Assembly (NCBI RefSeq): GCF_000150275.1
Contig: NW_002060943.1
Coordinates: 3,003,264-3,067,263, forward strand
Length of the DNA: 64,000 bases
Reading direction: 5' to 3'
DNA from: Trichoplax adhaerens
Lineage: Eukaryota > Placozoa > Uniplacotomia > Trichoplacea > Trichoplacidae
This document shows positions 1 through 11,029 of the stretch, one piece after another. Made by a program: the position numbers and the translations under genes. Position 1 is the stretch's first letter. The number at the start of each line of letters is the position of its first letter. The notes beneath the pieces are model-generated. The model saw nothing but the letters and a program-made list of their open reading frames with translations, made no database searches and had not been told where the DNA came from.

Positions 1-201
1 TGACTTGAGGAGATCATTCTGCAACGATTTTAAGCTATGATGTAGCCACCACAGACTGGCTTTACCCAATTTCCATTTGCCAGGCGTTTCTTGATCCAAA
101 ATATAAATGATAACAACATGGCCTCGTTTAGCAGCATGAAATAATGCTGGGTTGTCAATTAATCGTAAGTCGTATCTAAGCCAGACGACTGTACAAACCA
201 T
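1..201 (-). CDS. Photolyase/cryptochrome paralogue, N-terminal part, cut by window edge
   Basis: On the minus strand an ATG at 201 opens 67 codons that run off the left edge without a stop. The product begins MVCTVVWLRYDLRLIDNPAL, the start of the photolyase alpha/beta antenna domain. It is closely similar along its whole length to the N-terminus of the complete photolyase at 1585-3096; both share the WLRxDLRLIDNPALFHAAKRG core and the LWWLxHSLKSL helix. The two genes are therefore diverged paralogues in head-to-head orientation, separated by about 1.4 kb. Photolyases bind FAD and use blue or near-UV light for DNA repair or signalling. Only the antenna domain is visible, so the class and activity of this copy cannot be judged here. 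It is not in the supplied reading frames because it is truncated. Confidence 0.93.
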   Translation of the reverse strand, partial: MVCTVVWLRYDLRLIDNPALFHAAKRGHVVIIYILDQETPGKWKLGKASLWWLHHSLKSLQNDLLKS

Positions 202-1584
202 TTCTTGTCAATTTTTTTCCAATTTAGCAGTTAATACATTCAGTAGTCATTTAGCATATGCACTTTGATAAACGGTGCATGTGATATTTAGTGTAATTTA
301 CACTTCATCACTAGCTAGCAAGAAATACCTAGCAGACCGTTTGGCCTAATAACACAAGATGCTAGAGGAAGCTCTTTGTTGAAGTATACTTTATAATCGA
401 CTTGATCCCTTTACTCTATATCATGCAATATGCTTATTTTATTAGGAATTCAGGATAAGCTAAATTACGTCCAATTTTTTTAGAACAAATCAAACCCTTA
501 ACGTTGGTCTCCAATTTGAGCCAGTAATTGCTTTCTAGCTTTAAGCCTTTACAGATTTGGAATTTGACAACTTGGGCAGAATCTTCGTCCAAGCCTCCAC
601 CCTCGTATACTTCGCTATATTAGCAATTTAGAATAAACAAATTCAACTAAATTACGTCCAACTCTTTCTCCAATTTTGAAAAAAGTAATTGCTTTGTAGC
701 TTTAGGTCTTTGCAAGTTTGGAATTCGACAACTTGGATATGATCTTGATCAATGACTGTATCGTTGTACTCTCTGCTACCGCTGATGATATCGTTGTTAA
801 TTTTAAATTGTAGATTGAGCAATCCAAAAGGAGAAACCCATTGAAATCTTCATACAACTGCTAAGGACGATCAAAGGCATTGATTTAGCATATAGATCAG
901 GTCTACTCTAGCAGAAGCTTGCTCCAAGCTGTCGAGGGAAGCTGCTGCAAATGATGGAAGCAAGCCCGATACGACCGTATCATAGCAATACCGTATCACC
1001 ACGGTGTTGTTTGTAATCCAGCCTGTCAGTATCTTGCTCAATGCTCAGTATTAGGACCGCACTCTTACACTAAACAGTCTAGTATCATAGTAAAGGCGAA
1101 AAGAGTCGAGCTACTTGTTCGAACAAGTTTGCGGTGGTAATTAATTCATCAGCTGCGCTTGAGCTCTTCTGCTAGTAGCTGCTGCACAGACTACAGAAAT
1201 TACCTTAGCAAATGCCATAAAGCTCCTACAACGTGTCTAAAACTTTTTACAGTGTAAGCTGAACTTGCCGCAATCTTGTTTAGTGCTGCGTAAGATATAA
1301 TATTGCAATCAATAGTTTGTAGCTGATGATCTTGATCGCTATTAACTAGAACACGAATGCTGCAGCTCTGCTTGTGATGGCATTAGTAGTCCCCGGTAAT
1401 AAAGACGTAGTATATCCGTTTTCACTCTGTCAAAATCCTTAGCATAACACTTCTCCTCTTGGATCGGATACAGGATAATAACGATCATTTCGGTTGGGTT
1501 TATATCAATGTAGATGATCAAACTGACCAAAATTAAACCAAATCAGCATCATTGGCTGTTGCAGAATAGAAACCCTACTTCCTC
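202..1584. promoter_or_regulatory. Shared 5' spacer between two divergent photolyase genes
   Basis: This 1.4 kb lies between the two photolyase start codons and must carry both promoters and 5' UTRs. I see no convincing coding exon. A minus-strand frame at 1342-1530 lacks any recognisable domain. The left half carries a decayed tandem duplication (separate entry). No specific light-response element was recognised. Confidence 0.5.
461..775. repeat. Diverged tandem duplication, period about 187 bp
   Basis: The block starting TAAATTACGTCCAA at 461 recurs at 648. The shared order is ACGTCCAA, then TCCAATTT, then AGTAATTGCTTT, TAGCTTTA, TTTGGAATT and GACAACTTGG. The copies have many substitutions and small indels, so the duplication is old. 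It lies between the two divergent photolyase genes. Confidence 0.75.
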
Positions 1585-3096
1585 ATGTCATCTTCAAAGA
1601 TACCTTGCACGCTGGTGTGGTTACGCCAAGATTTAAGATTAATTGATAATCCTGCATTATTTCATGCTGCAAAACGTGGTCAACTTATTACTGTTTACAT
1701 TTTCGATGAAGATTGCTCTGGCAAAAGGAGAACAGGCCAAGCTTGTTTATGGTGGCTGTATCATAGCTTGAAATCATTGCGTAATCAACTAAGCCAATGG
1801 AATATTCCCCTCATTGTGAAAAGCGGTAAAGATGCATTTACTATTTTAAAGGAGTTGCTCGATAGTTATAACGCCGATGCAATTTATTGGAATCGTTGTT
1901 ATGAACCATTTGAATATAATCGAGATTGCTCGATAGAAGAAAAATTAAAAATGGAAAACGTTACCGTTGAAACCTATCAAGATAGAGTATTATTCGAACC
2001 ATGGACAATCAAGACAGCCAAAGGAGGACCTGTACAGATATATGTTCACTTCTGGAATCAGTGCTTGTCATTACCACAACCTCGCAAACCTTACGACAAA
2101 CCTAAATTTAAGAATCAAACTGGGTGCCAAAGTAAATGCGATGAGCCAGCAGTGTGGCAACGATTGGCCAAATTATCACAGGATATGCCAATGAAATTAC
2201 AAGATTTCTGGCATCCAGGCGAGGAGCAAGCAATTTCAAAACTAAAATCCTTTATTAAAAATTCATTAAATGCTTATGCAGAAAAGAGTCAATGCCTGCG
2301 GTTAAATACAACATCCAATTTATCACCTTACTTACATTTCGGTGAGATTAGCCCTTTCACTGTCTGGCATAGTGTTCGTCACGCATCCTCCTCTGCAGAG
2401 CCACCTGCAGTCAAATCAGAAAGCTTAAAACAATATCTTCGTTCGCTAGGATGGAGAGAATACACATGCCACTTACTATTTCATTACCCTGATTTACCTC
2501 AGAAATGTTTTCGATCCAGTTTTGAGCAATTAAAACTACAAGTCGATCCAGTCAAATTGCAATCATGGCAGCAAGGTAACACCGGTTATCCAGTTGTTGA
2601 TGCTGGCATGCGCCAACTCTCAGTGGCAGGTATCATGCCGAATCGTCTTCGAATGATTGTGGCGTCATTTTTAATTAAGCACTTATTAGTCCCATGGCAA
2701 AAAGGAGAAGAATGGTTCTGGAGCAAATTAATTGATGCTGATTTAGCTCAAAATGCATTCAATTGGCAATGGGCAGCCGGAAGTGGACCTAACGCATGTC
2801 CTTATTTTCGCGTTTTTAACCCGATAACCCAAGGTGAAAAGTTTGATGCCGATGGTTATTATGTGCGAAAGTGGATACCTGAACTTGCTGCATTGCCTAA
2901 CGCGTACATACATAAACCATGGGAAGCACCTTCTACTGTATTAAAGAAAGCAAATATAGTACTAGGTAAAACGTATCCTCGACCAATAGTACAACACAAA
3001 GCAGCTCGTGAACTTGCTTTAGCTACATTTGGACAAACCAAGCGTAAGCAAGAACCTCCAACAAGCAACAGCAATAAACGAGTAAAAGAAGAGTAG
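1585..3096 (+). CDS. Class I CPD photolyase-like flavoprotein
   Basis: Intronless, 503 aa. Residues 8 to about 165 form the antenna-binding domain (TLVWLRQDLRL at 9-19). Residues about 215-480 form the helical FAD domain. Family marks: LGWREY (288-293), TGYPVVDAGMRQL (333-345), NRLRM (353-357), DADLAQN (384-390), WQWAAGSGPNACPYF (394-408), FNPITQGEKFD (411-421). The tryptophan electron-transfer chain is intact as W328, W371 and W394, and N390 matches the photolyase Asn beside flavin N5. These motifs match class I CPD photolyases (E. coli PhrB type) far better than 6-4 photolyases or animal clock cryptochromes. Odd point: Ser287 occupies the place of the substrate-binding Glu (E. coli Glu274). 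The last 20 residues are basic (KRK, KRVKEE), possibly a nuclear signal. Start: ATG at 1585 just ahead of the conserved first strand. Repair activity is inferred. Confidence 0.96.
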   Translation: MSSSKIPCTLVWLRQDLRLIDNPALFHAAKRGQLITVYIFDEDCSGKRRTGQACLWWLYHSLKSLRNQLSQWNIPLIVKSGKDAFTILKELLDSYNADAIYWNRCYEPFEYNRDCSIEEKLKMENVTVETYQDRVLFEPWTIKTAKGGPVQIYVHFWNQCLSLPQPRKPYDKPKFKNQTGCQSKCDEPAVWQRLAKLSQDMPMKLQDFWHPGEEQAISKLKSFIKNSLNAYAEKSQCLRLNTTSNLSPYLHFGEISPFTVWHSVRHASSSAEPPAVKSESLKQYLRSLGWREYTCHLLFHYPDLPQKCFRSSFEQLKLQVDPVKLQSWQQGNTGYPVVDAGMRQLSVAGIMPNRLRMIVASFLIKHLLVPWQKGEEWFWSKLIDADLAQNAFNWQWAAGSGPNACPYFRVFNPITQGEKFDADGYYVRKWIPELAALPNAYIHKPWEAPSTVLKKANIVLGKTYPRPIVQHKAARELALATFGQTKRKQEPPTSNSNKRVKEE

Positions 3097-4554
3097 GTTA
3101 CAAAAATGGGGTTAGACCATATCCTACAAGATTATGTAAACGGATGCTGTAGTAGTATGCACGAATTTGAGCAAGTATTTTAATATCGAAAAATTGGAAT
3201 ATCATGTCGTCGAAGATTACCTTTAAATGTCTGCTGTAGTAATATGCGAAAATTGAAGGTGTATTTTGTTTTATGTGAAGAACCCATTTCACTTCTGCTG
3301 AACATGTTAGCCGTATTGAACTCGCCATTTTAAAATCGTTATTCATATAAAGTAATTACTACCAATCTATCTGTAGTTTGTTTTGCGCAAAGTTTCACTA
3401 ATTCATATAACTTTCACCAGCTTGGATTGATATACTGTAGTCATGGAAAGCAAGGAGACTAGATCACTTTCATGCAATCGTTTTAAAAATGATTCACTCT
3501 TATCTATTTATTCAAGGATCAATTCTTAGTTCCAATTGCCCACAGTTATCATCACGGTGTTTCGCTTGTTTTAAATTTGTTAGGATAAATCTTTAAGTAG
3601 ATGCTATTTCGTTCTGTATCAAAAATGCTTGCCATTGAGTCATAATTAATTATAATGAGAATTGCGAGTACATCATATGATTGGCGCTACAGTAGTAAAA
3701 GCTGTTTTAAAAATTTTTAAATTGTGTCTGGCAAGTACTTGCAAATCACCTGTAAACATACAACCGAATAAGCATATTTGATTAATAATTATATTTTTAG
3801 TCTGTTGTCGTAGATCTACTATCATTCATGCAGTCCGATTGTGAAGTATAACCTACAGATTTTGTAACGTTTTCGTCATAAGTACTATGTATCCACGGAA
3901 TTAAAATAAATTTCTTAGGATCTAGGAAAAGAAATTCTTGGAACAAATTTGCTATGATGAGGATAACTGATCTGCAACAGTGCCACGGATATTTTAATTG
4001 ATTATTTTCATATCTGATCTACGCTCTACTATGTACAGTCTGCAGTAAATTAAATTCCTCATCATAGATTGTTTATTTTACTTTTGATAAGCTAGAACGA
4101 TAGGTACGGTAATCCACGAAGAATCAATTACATGAAGAACAAGTATCACGTTAAGCGTTTCCATAACAGTATATTAATGAGATAGTAATAATTTATATTA
4201 ACGTCAAGATTGAGTTAAAATTTTAGCAGAATTAGCATGAAACAAAACTACTCTAAATAGTTGAATACGTGCGTTAACAGTGCAGAGCGTTATCGAAAAT
4301 TTGCCGAGCTGGTCAATATTAGCCCTACCGATAGGATATTAATCATGGCCAATCCTTACTAGAAGTAATCGTGCAAGCAAGAATTTGCTTGGTTTAACTT
4401 ATAAATTCAAATTTCATCTATTTAAATGGTTGTCGCAAGCAGTATCACGCTATTTATCGATCTGCCGAATTGGCTTACTACGTTTTGAACTGTTTATGCT
4501 TGCAATAATTCAGTCCGTTAGACGTGCGATTCAGTGGAACAATAATTCTGACAA
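3097..4554. other. Intergenic spacer
   Basis: This is the 3' flank of the photolyase and, on the other strand, of the Gag-like gene, which converge here. It is AT-rich with no frame showing a domain. The open frame at 3098-3346 minus lies directly in the 3' UTR and the frame at 4385-4603 plus overlaps the end of the Gag-like gene; both look accidental. Confidence 0.6.
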
Positions 4555-5659
4555 TCAGCGAGTTTGGCAGCTTCTATTGCTGATGCAGGCTAGTATATTT
4601 TGAAATTGAGCATCCATTAAAGAAGATCGTAACTTTTCTAGAAGGAAAAGATCTTTAGTCGACATGCCAGTAACACGCTTCCAATGCTCAAGTGTATCAC
4701 TGCCCTGTTTAATAAATTCTTCAAATCCTTCTTGATTGTTTTTGCTTACAAAAAATCGCGATCGGCATTCATCAAAGTCCGGCTTACATTCTCGTTTTAA
4801 TTCCTGGATGAAATTATCATAACTCTCTTGTCTAATCTTGCAATATAAACTTTTGGCTTTACCGATTAAAGAATTTTCTAATCTCAAAAAACGTTCTTCT
4901 TTTGGCCACCCTTGCAACTGTGAAATCATATTAAATCTGCGAATGAACATTTCAATATCTTCATTTTTATCCATTTGAAACGATTCGGTTAATCCTTCCT
5001 CTTGCAGCGATGAGGCTAACGAATATTTCGACGGCGAGGAAACTAAATCCTTGTTGTTGCCTCCTGATTTAGATTTACATGAGCTATGACCAACCGATAT
5101 TCGCCTCGTGGGCAACGATAAAGAATCATTGGATGATGGAACTACAGAAAATATCATCCACAGCCTCTTCCCTTTCTTGCACTGAGCTGTGATCGTTAGG
5201 AATATCATCCCTTGACTGAACTGGAACTTTATGTAGAAAAATAAAATTTAAAATCTATCCTGAAGAATACCATCACGATAACAATTTAATCCTGCTTACC
5301 ATCTAGAAATTGTTGAAATTCGTCTTGATATTTAAGGAATGTTTTTTCGAGTTCTAATGCAATTTTCTCTCTAGGCTTCTTATTGGTACATAATTTAAAT
5401 CTTATATATCGACGCCATGAAACCATATAAGAGCCTCTAGCAGCTTGAATTAAGCCATGTATGAATCCTTTAAGGGCTTCTTCCGGTAATTTATCTACCT
5501 TATTAATTATACTTGCCTTCAGAGCAGTCATCCATTGATCATCATAGACGTGGGATGTTGTGATATTATTGCTACTGATAGATGTAACCTGTTGAACGAT
5601 AAAATAAAATCATTAGTGAAACTATTTCAATAAAATTCAGCCCTAATAAGTACCTCCAT
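4555..5659 (-). CDS. Gag capsid-like domain protein, three exons (candidate domesticated retroelement gene)
   Basis: Rebuilt model: exons 5654-5659 (ATG GAG only), 5300-5588 and 4555-5141, all GT-AG, giving 293 aa with phases that close. Residues about 25-98 form a charged helical segment with no recognised domain. Residues 100-150 are Ser-rich linker. Residues about 155-285 resemble the retrotransposon Gag/SCAN-like capsid fold, with the signature DIEMFIRRFN (about 160-169), then LQGWPKEERFLRLENSLIGK, then a YDNFIQELKREC helix and a second helical lobe (FEEFIKQGSDTLEHWKRV). No zinc knuckle, protease, reverse transcriptase, integrase or flanking LTR was seen. Two introns and an intact frame favour a host gene derived from a Gag over a live element. 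The fold assignment is by pattern only. The joint from exon 2 to exon 3 rests on the acceptor TTTCTGTAG; reading through instead reaches a stop at once. Confidence 0.72.
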
Positions 5660-7399
5660 CTGCAATTTTGCTCTTTTTTTACGTCGCAGTTTTGCTCAGT
5701 AACTTAACGAATGATTCTGTTCTCAATCAGGTAGATGGCACTTGTCCTAAAGTATTTCAACAACAAAAAAATGCCATTCCTTCTTTTAACACCTCTTGGA
5801 GTGTAAAGTTCTACATGGAAATTTTAATTATCTAATATAAAAGATATACTTTATAGGCTTAATCACCTTCTCCGATCTACGGTAGGCTAATGTTGTGCCG
5901 TGTTAGTTTAATTTTGAAATTAATTATTATTTATTATCGGAATTACTAATATATACTATACTGTAGTAGAATACTATTTTGTCAATAGTTACAGTTTTGA
6001 TTTTATTAATAAATTCAATTCGGTTTTATAAATCTAAATCGTCTTATTTATTGTGAAGTTGCAAAATTAGCTTTGCTACAGCCGGCAACCACTAAATTAA
6101 AACCTTTTAAAACAACTCTAATTTTTTTTACAGTGTCAATCAATCAAGACTTTAGCACGAGTATCTAGCTACATCGGATAACATTATAATTTTAGCAAGA
6201 TAGGATATGTTCATTTTGAATCGTAAATCCTTCATAAAATATCGAAACCAATTCCTATCACCCAGTTTAGTTCATGTACACTTTGTGCAGTTTTAAACTG
6301 TAAATCCAGATTAAAAAATCAAAACCATTTCCCATCATCCACTTTAGTTAATTTACAGCTATCTTGTACTTAAATTATGGCAACGTTGGATTGCATCGAC
6401 AAAAACTTGGGTACTGATGCAAAATAAATCAACACTTTACCCGCAAGCTAGCTTGTCTTCTAATTTTCAACGATTCAAGATGGTGATCAAAAAATTGTGT
6501 AGCAAATAGAAATTGTTGGATATGAACCTTGCGGGTTACAGTCTAATTTTAGCGATCTTAAGTGTTATCCATCGTGGAAAGAAAGCTTATTATAATATCA
6601 ATAGCTATTTTTTTTAAGCAGCGGTGTTAAAATCGACCTATACAATATTGAATATCATTTTTCTTTGTGCTATATTAAAATAATAACATAAAACAAGTGC
6701 TGCCTTTCGGCAACTTACTGATGTAAATATTCATATCATCACCAATGATCTAATATGGCGGCAAATCAGAGATCGGTGAATAATAGATCTCAAGCATTTG
6801 CATATCTTAAACGAGAAAAATTTAGGTCGTATCGATTTATGAATTGCTATTTATTGTCCCCCAATTCGTCACCAACGCTTAACAGATCGATCTAAGATCA
6901 TATGGAACCAATGTTGCGTGCCTGGCCATTCTTACACTAGAGAATTCTTAAAACTGCTTGGCTTAGAAATAGATAATCAAGTGAGAAGGTAAATGAATTT
7001 TAATTTTAATTTATGATTGCAAGCATTTATTTTCATCTCAACATAGCATCATTTCTTACATTTATTTAAATAATTTGGCTGCGATAACTGATTTTCTACA
7101 GTTCATAAGACGACATTAGCCGACAGTAGAAATTGCAAAGTTATCACTTTGATACCTTGAGCATTTAAAGCGATCAGTAACTACTGAATCCTTCAAATAC
7201 TCTCTGCTATTCAAATCTTTCAACAGATTCTTAACACTATCTTTGGCTTTAAATGTGTTCTATTCTCTCTCATAGACTAAGTTACTTTTTTTGCAACAAT
7301 CTCTAGCCGTTAATTTTATGCGTGTGTTGATGTATTAACAAAATGGCTTGCAAAAACTAACGTGATTATGACCATCATTATCGTGTAGAGTAATTGAAT
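5660..7399. other. Intergenic spacer with no firm gene
   Basis: This spacer lies between the divergent Gag-like gene (minus) and the orphan gene at 7400 (plus). It is AT-rich. A 46-codon ATG frame starts at about 6753 (MAANQRSVNNRSQAF...) and could be an upstream exon of the 7400 gene, because a GT donor candidate (TTTAG/GTCGTA) follows. The join is not proven and I do not call it. Confidence 0.4.
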
Positions 7400-8023
7400 A
7401 TGCTAACAGAAAACGATGAACAAACACCGATAGGAGAAAAGCATGGAGAATTGAAAGATGATGATTCCCCTATCACCCTTTTCTTACAAAAATTAAGCTC
7501 CAAATTACCCCAAAAATCAAGCGTCTTTGATCGAGTTCGTGAAGTGATCGATCAAAAAGAACCCTATTACGAACCATGGCCTGAAGATAAGATGAAAATG
7601 TGCTTCTTGATTAGAAATAAGAAATTATTGCCAGGTGGAACCAAAGACAGGAAATTTTTTACGCAATATTTAGGGCCAAATTTTTGTTTTAATCAAATGT
7701 ATAAAAGCTGGGAAGTAACCAAAGGATACGATTCTTGGCGTGACAGAAATCTAGAATATGAAGGTGACGATCTTGGTTTATCTCAAGAGCATCTCTTAGA
7801 TTTTAAATCAGCATTAAGGCAAGAGTACCTTAATAACTATAATTCCAGCCGGTTATCTTCAATAAGTGTTACAACGGAATCAGAATCGACATCATCAACC
7901 GAGTTTGTGCCACCTCTTAATGAGGTAGAGGAGACTACCTTAGCTCGTGCCTCAACAAGACGCAATAATTCTTCTCAGGCGCAATCCAGAGCTGGTAAAC
8001 CTCTTGCTATTGAATATTTATAA
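7400..8023 (+). CDS. Orphan acidic protein, about 207 aa
   Basis: I do not recognise this family. The first ATG in frame is at 7400 (product starts MLTENDEQTP); a TTG two codons upstream is not a likely animal start. Residues about 25-140 look like a compact globular domain rich in aromatic and charged residues (YYEPWPEDKMKMC, GGTKDRKFFTQYLGPNF, KSWEVTKGYDSWRD). Residues 140-207 are low-complexity Ser/Thr/Glu-rich and probably disordered. There is no signal peptide or membrane segment. The clean codon structure over 600 bases in an AT-rich setting argues for a real exon. An upstream exon may exist, since a TGTAGAG acceptor-like site lies just before the ATG. It is divergent from the Gag-like gene, and the aromatic-rich core could be a DNA-binding or transposon-derived module, but this is a guess. 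Confidence 0.65.
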   Translation: MLTENDEQTPIGEKHGELKDDDSPITLFLQKLSSKLPQKSSVFDRVREVIDQKEPYYEPWPEDKMKMCFLIRNKKLLPGGTKDRKFFTQYLGPNFCFNQMYKSWEVTKGYDSWRDRNLEYEGDDLGLSQEHLLDFKSALRQEYLNNYNSSRLSSISVTTESESTSSTEFVPPLNEVEETTLARASTRRNNSSQAQSRAGKPLAIEYL

Positions 8024-8159
8024 TCATAATGGCGCTGCAATAATTAAGAAATCACGTAGAGTAATCATACTGTAGTTCTATCTTGTTTTTCTACCTTCTT
8101 GTATTTTGTGTCCTGATCTATGCAGTCTTGCTACTCTTGACTCTTTCTCCATAGATGAA

Positions 8160-9030
8160 TCCAAGACTTCAACTACAGCATAGCAATTGCTCCATTTCAG
8201 TGACCATAAATTATGGCCGAGATCAGAGTCTACGTGAAAAATTTCCCACTAGTTTTCGAGTCGTTGAGTACTGCCCGCTAAAGATTCGTTTCTTGTCTTC
8301 AATTTTAGTCATTTCCATTCTAATATGGCGTATTGCCTCTGAGTGCTAGTAGTATTATTTACAGATGAGTAAGATTAGCTCAATACTGACATTTCTAAAC
8401 TCTTATTAAGCTACATCTTAACATCTTAAATCATAAATCACGGCCAAAAATTAGCGTCTATGCCCCAAATTTTCCTGTAGTTTTCGAGTCATTGAGTATT
8501 CCCGCTAAAATTCGATTCTTGCCTTCAATTTTAGTCATTTTTCATCGAATAAGGCGCTTTGCTATTGAATACTAATAGTACCTTGTACAGACGAGCAACA
8601 CTTAGCTCAGCACTGACATTTTTAAACTTTTTGATAAGCTACATCTTAAAATCTTAAATCATAAATTAGGGTCAATGCGAATAATTTCTCAGAAGTCTTC
8701 AAGTCATGATGTAGCTTCTGCCGAACTCAATTCTTTTCTTCAATTTTTAGTCGTTTCCTCTGTAATATGGCGTTTTGTTATTGAATGTTAACAGCATTCT
8801 GTACGAATTTAAGCTACATCTTAACATCTCAAATCATACATTATAGCCAAAATTTGTGTCTAAGAGAAAATTTCTAAGTAGTTTTTAAGTCTTCAAATAG
8901 CTACTGCTAAACTCGATTCTTTTCTTAAGTTTAAATCGTTCTGTTCTAGTATGGCTTTTTGCTATTGAAGGCAAGTAGTATTTTGTACATATGAGTAAGA
9001 TTAGCTCGGCACTGCAATTTCTAAACCTAG
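8160..9030. repeat. Degenerate tandem array, unit about 227 bp, nearly four copies
   Basis: Anchors ATAAATTATGGCC (8206), ATAAATCACGGCC (8433), ATAAATTAGGGTC (8661) and ATACATTATAGCC (8836) mark four units. Each holds, in order, AAATTT(C/T)C, TTTTCGAGTC-like, TTCAATTTTAGTC, TAATATGGCG-like, TTGCTATTGAA, AGCTACATCTTAACATCTTAAATC. The spacing is 227, 228 and 175; the last step is short because a block of about 50 bp is missing. The sequence is too diverged to be recent and no coding potential was seen. Confidence 0.88.
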
Positions 9031-11029
9031 AATCCTTATTTACTCTAACGAATAGATGATCACAAGCGCCGCTGAAACCGTCATTACTGAAGTAGATTTA
9101 CTCATTGCTGCCACAATAATTGTCATTTTTAATGCAATATACGATTGATTAGAGACAAAAAAAAAAAGTATCCATTTTACTACGAAAATATACGTACAAG
9201 TACTGTTCTAATTTACTTATCCACATTCAGATTATACCAATAACCAGGTTTAGTTTGAACATTTTTACGCTATCCTAACATCGCCTCTATCAAATGCAAA
9301 CTTCTTCGGGAAGATGCAAACATCAAAGAAATTGAGTAAACTTAACTACAAATAAATGAAGCTGTAGAATAACCCATTCTGACAAGACACTACGATTACT
9401 GAGGATTGAAAACTATCTAGACTTGGATAATTTACTTTCAGTGACTAAAATGCAATTGCTAAGTATCTCGTCGCCTACTCAACGCTACTTAATCCAACTA
9501 TTTCTCCTATCGTAGATCGATGAAAACATTTCAAAGATTTTAATTTTAAGCAAATTTTCCCATTTACAGTTTCAATTGTAGCTTAAAACATCGATATGAA
9601 TTTGGTAAACTCGAACAGAACTTTCCTGAAATAAATATAGACTAGCATCGATAAGATTTCATTTCCAGTTGCAATAATGTTCAATGCTAAGCTTAAGTTA
9701 ATGAAATGTTCCTTTTGAACACGATCTGAAATAAACTCAACTAAGCCAGTCTTGCCATCGCTACCGTAATGACATTAATTTTATCGATTATACAGTAGAT
9801 CAATTAGCAGACACCATGCCAATATAGAAGTAATGATACTCCAAAATCTTTATAAATACGCAGTAATAAAATTTAATCTTATTTTTACTTTTGTAGCCAA
9901 AAGATCAAGAATAGAATCTTCAGGAGTACACCAGAAGGAGACAACATCGACTGCAGGTTAATGTCTCATTTTTTATGATATACTCGTATCTATAAATTAC
10001 GCTTGTATTTTCATTTCAATATACTATTAACAACTCGAATCAGAGTCAATCCTAAGCTCAATAATACATTAGTGATTCTCATATAACTCTAACTTCTCAA
10101 TACAAAAAAGGTTTCAACCAATTTGATCGGATTAAAGCCAAATCGAAGAAATTAGTAACAGTGCCCATGGAACGTGTATAGTGAACATCATCATGAAAAC
10201 CAATTCTAAATTCAATGAACTATTTATCATGATTCCCGTAGAACTCTAAATTCGAAATGCAAATAATGCTCCAATGATATTGATAAGATTAAAGCAAAAT
10301 CAAAAATTAGCGACAGCACTAATGGAACTTGTAGAATCCATAAATGTCTGAGACTTGTAATAGCTATTATTAGAAAGCACAGAGTAAGTCAGCCATTGGC
10401 TGGAGGACAACGATTAAAATCCTAGAAGTAGAATTTATTTTTTAAACTCTATGAGTAAAATTGTAAGCTTTCAACTTTTTGATCTTTGCTGGGAAACTGA
10501 AAAGATGCATGACAGAAACAAGCTACTAGTCTATTTTACCGACAATAAAAGTACGAATAAAACGAGTAGATTCCATATTGAAGTGAGATGTTAAGATAGG
10601 AAAAAAGGAGAATTATATTGAAGTAGCTTCCCCTATAGCCTGTGAGCCTTGTATTGAAAATAAGTTTTACCAAGGAGATCGCTAAACTAAAAGTAAAATT
10701 TCCTTGGGTGATAGACTAACAACAAGCGAAATAGCATGCTATGAGATATTGTAAAAGTTGATTTCAACAACTCTTAAATTAGTTGATTTAATTCTATCCT
10801 ATTTAATACTGGAAACTCTTAGTCAACATTGCAGTTTTCAACATCAATCTCTTTATTCTGACTTTTTTACTATCACAGAGTTGGAGCTACATAGCTTTAC
10901 TATAGTTGGCTTATGAATTGTAAACTGCTAAAATTCTCAGTTTCTTCAAGCTGACTTCCTGAATGTCATAAAATTAGAGGTGCGGATCATCGTCGACTTT
11001 ATCAATCACTAAAACTCGTAGCTGCACTT
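9031..11029. other. AT-rich spacer with a 157 bp duplication
   Basis: No coding exon was recognised. Within it the stretch at 10074-10190 (GATTCTCATATAACTCTAA...AAAGCCAAATCGAAGAAATTAG) recurs at 10231-10345 (GATTCCCGTAGAACTCTAA...AAAGCAAAATCAAAAATTAG), period 157. A run of 11 A lies near 9158. Confidence 0.6.

Noticed and set aside
1342-1530. 62-codon minus-strand frame between the photolyases
   Set aside because: No family marks and poor composition; it sits in the shared promoter spacer.
4385-4603. 72-codon plus-strand frame
   Set aside because: It overlaps the 3' end of the Gag-like gene on the other strand and has no recognisable domain.
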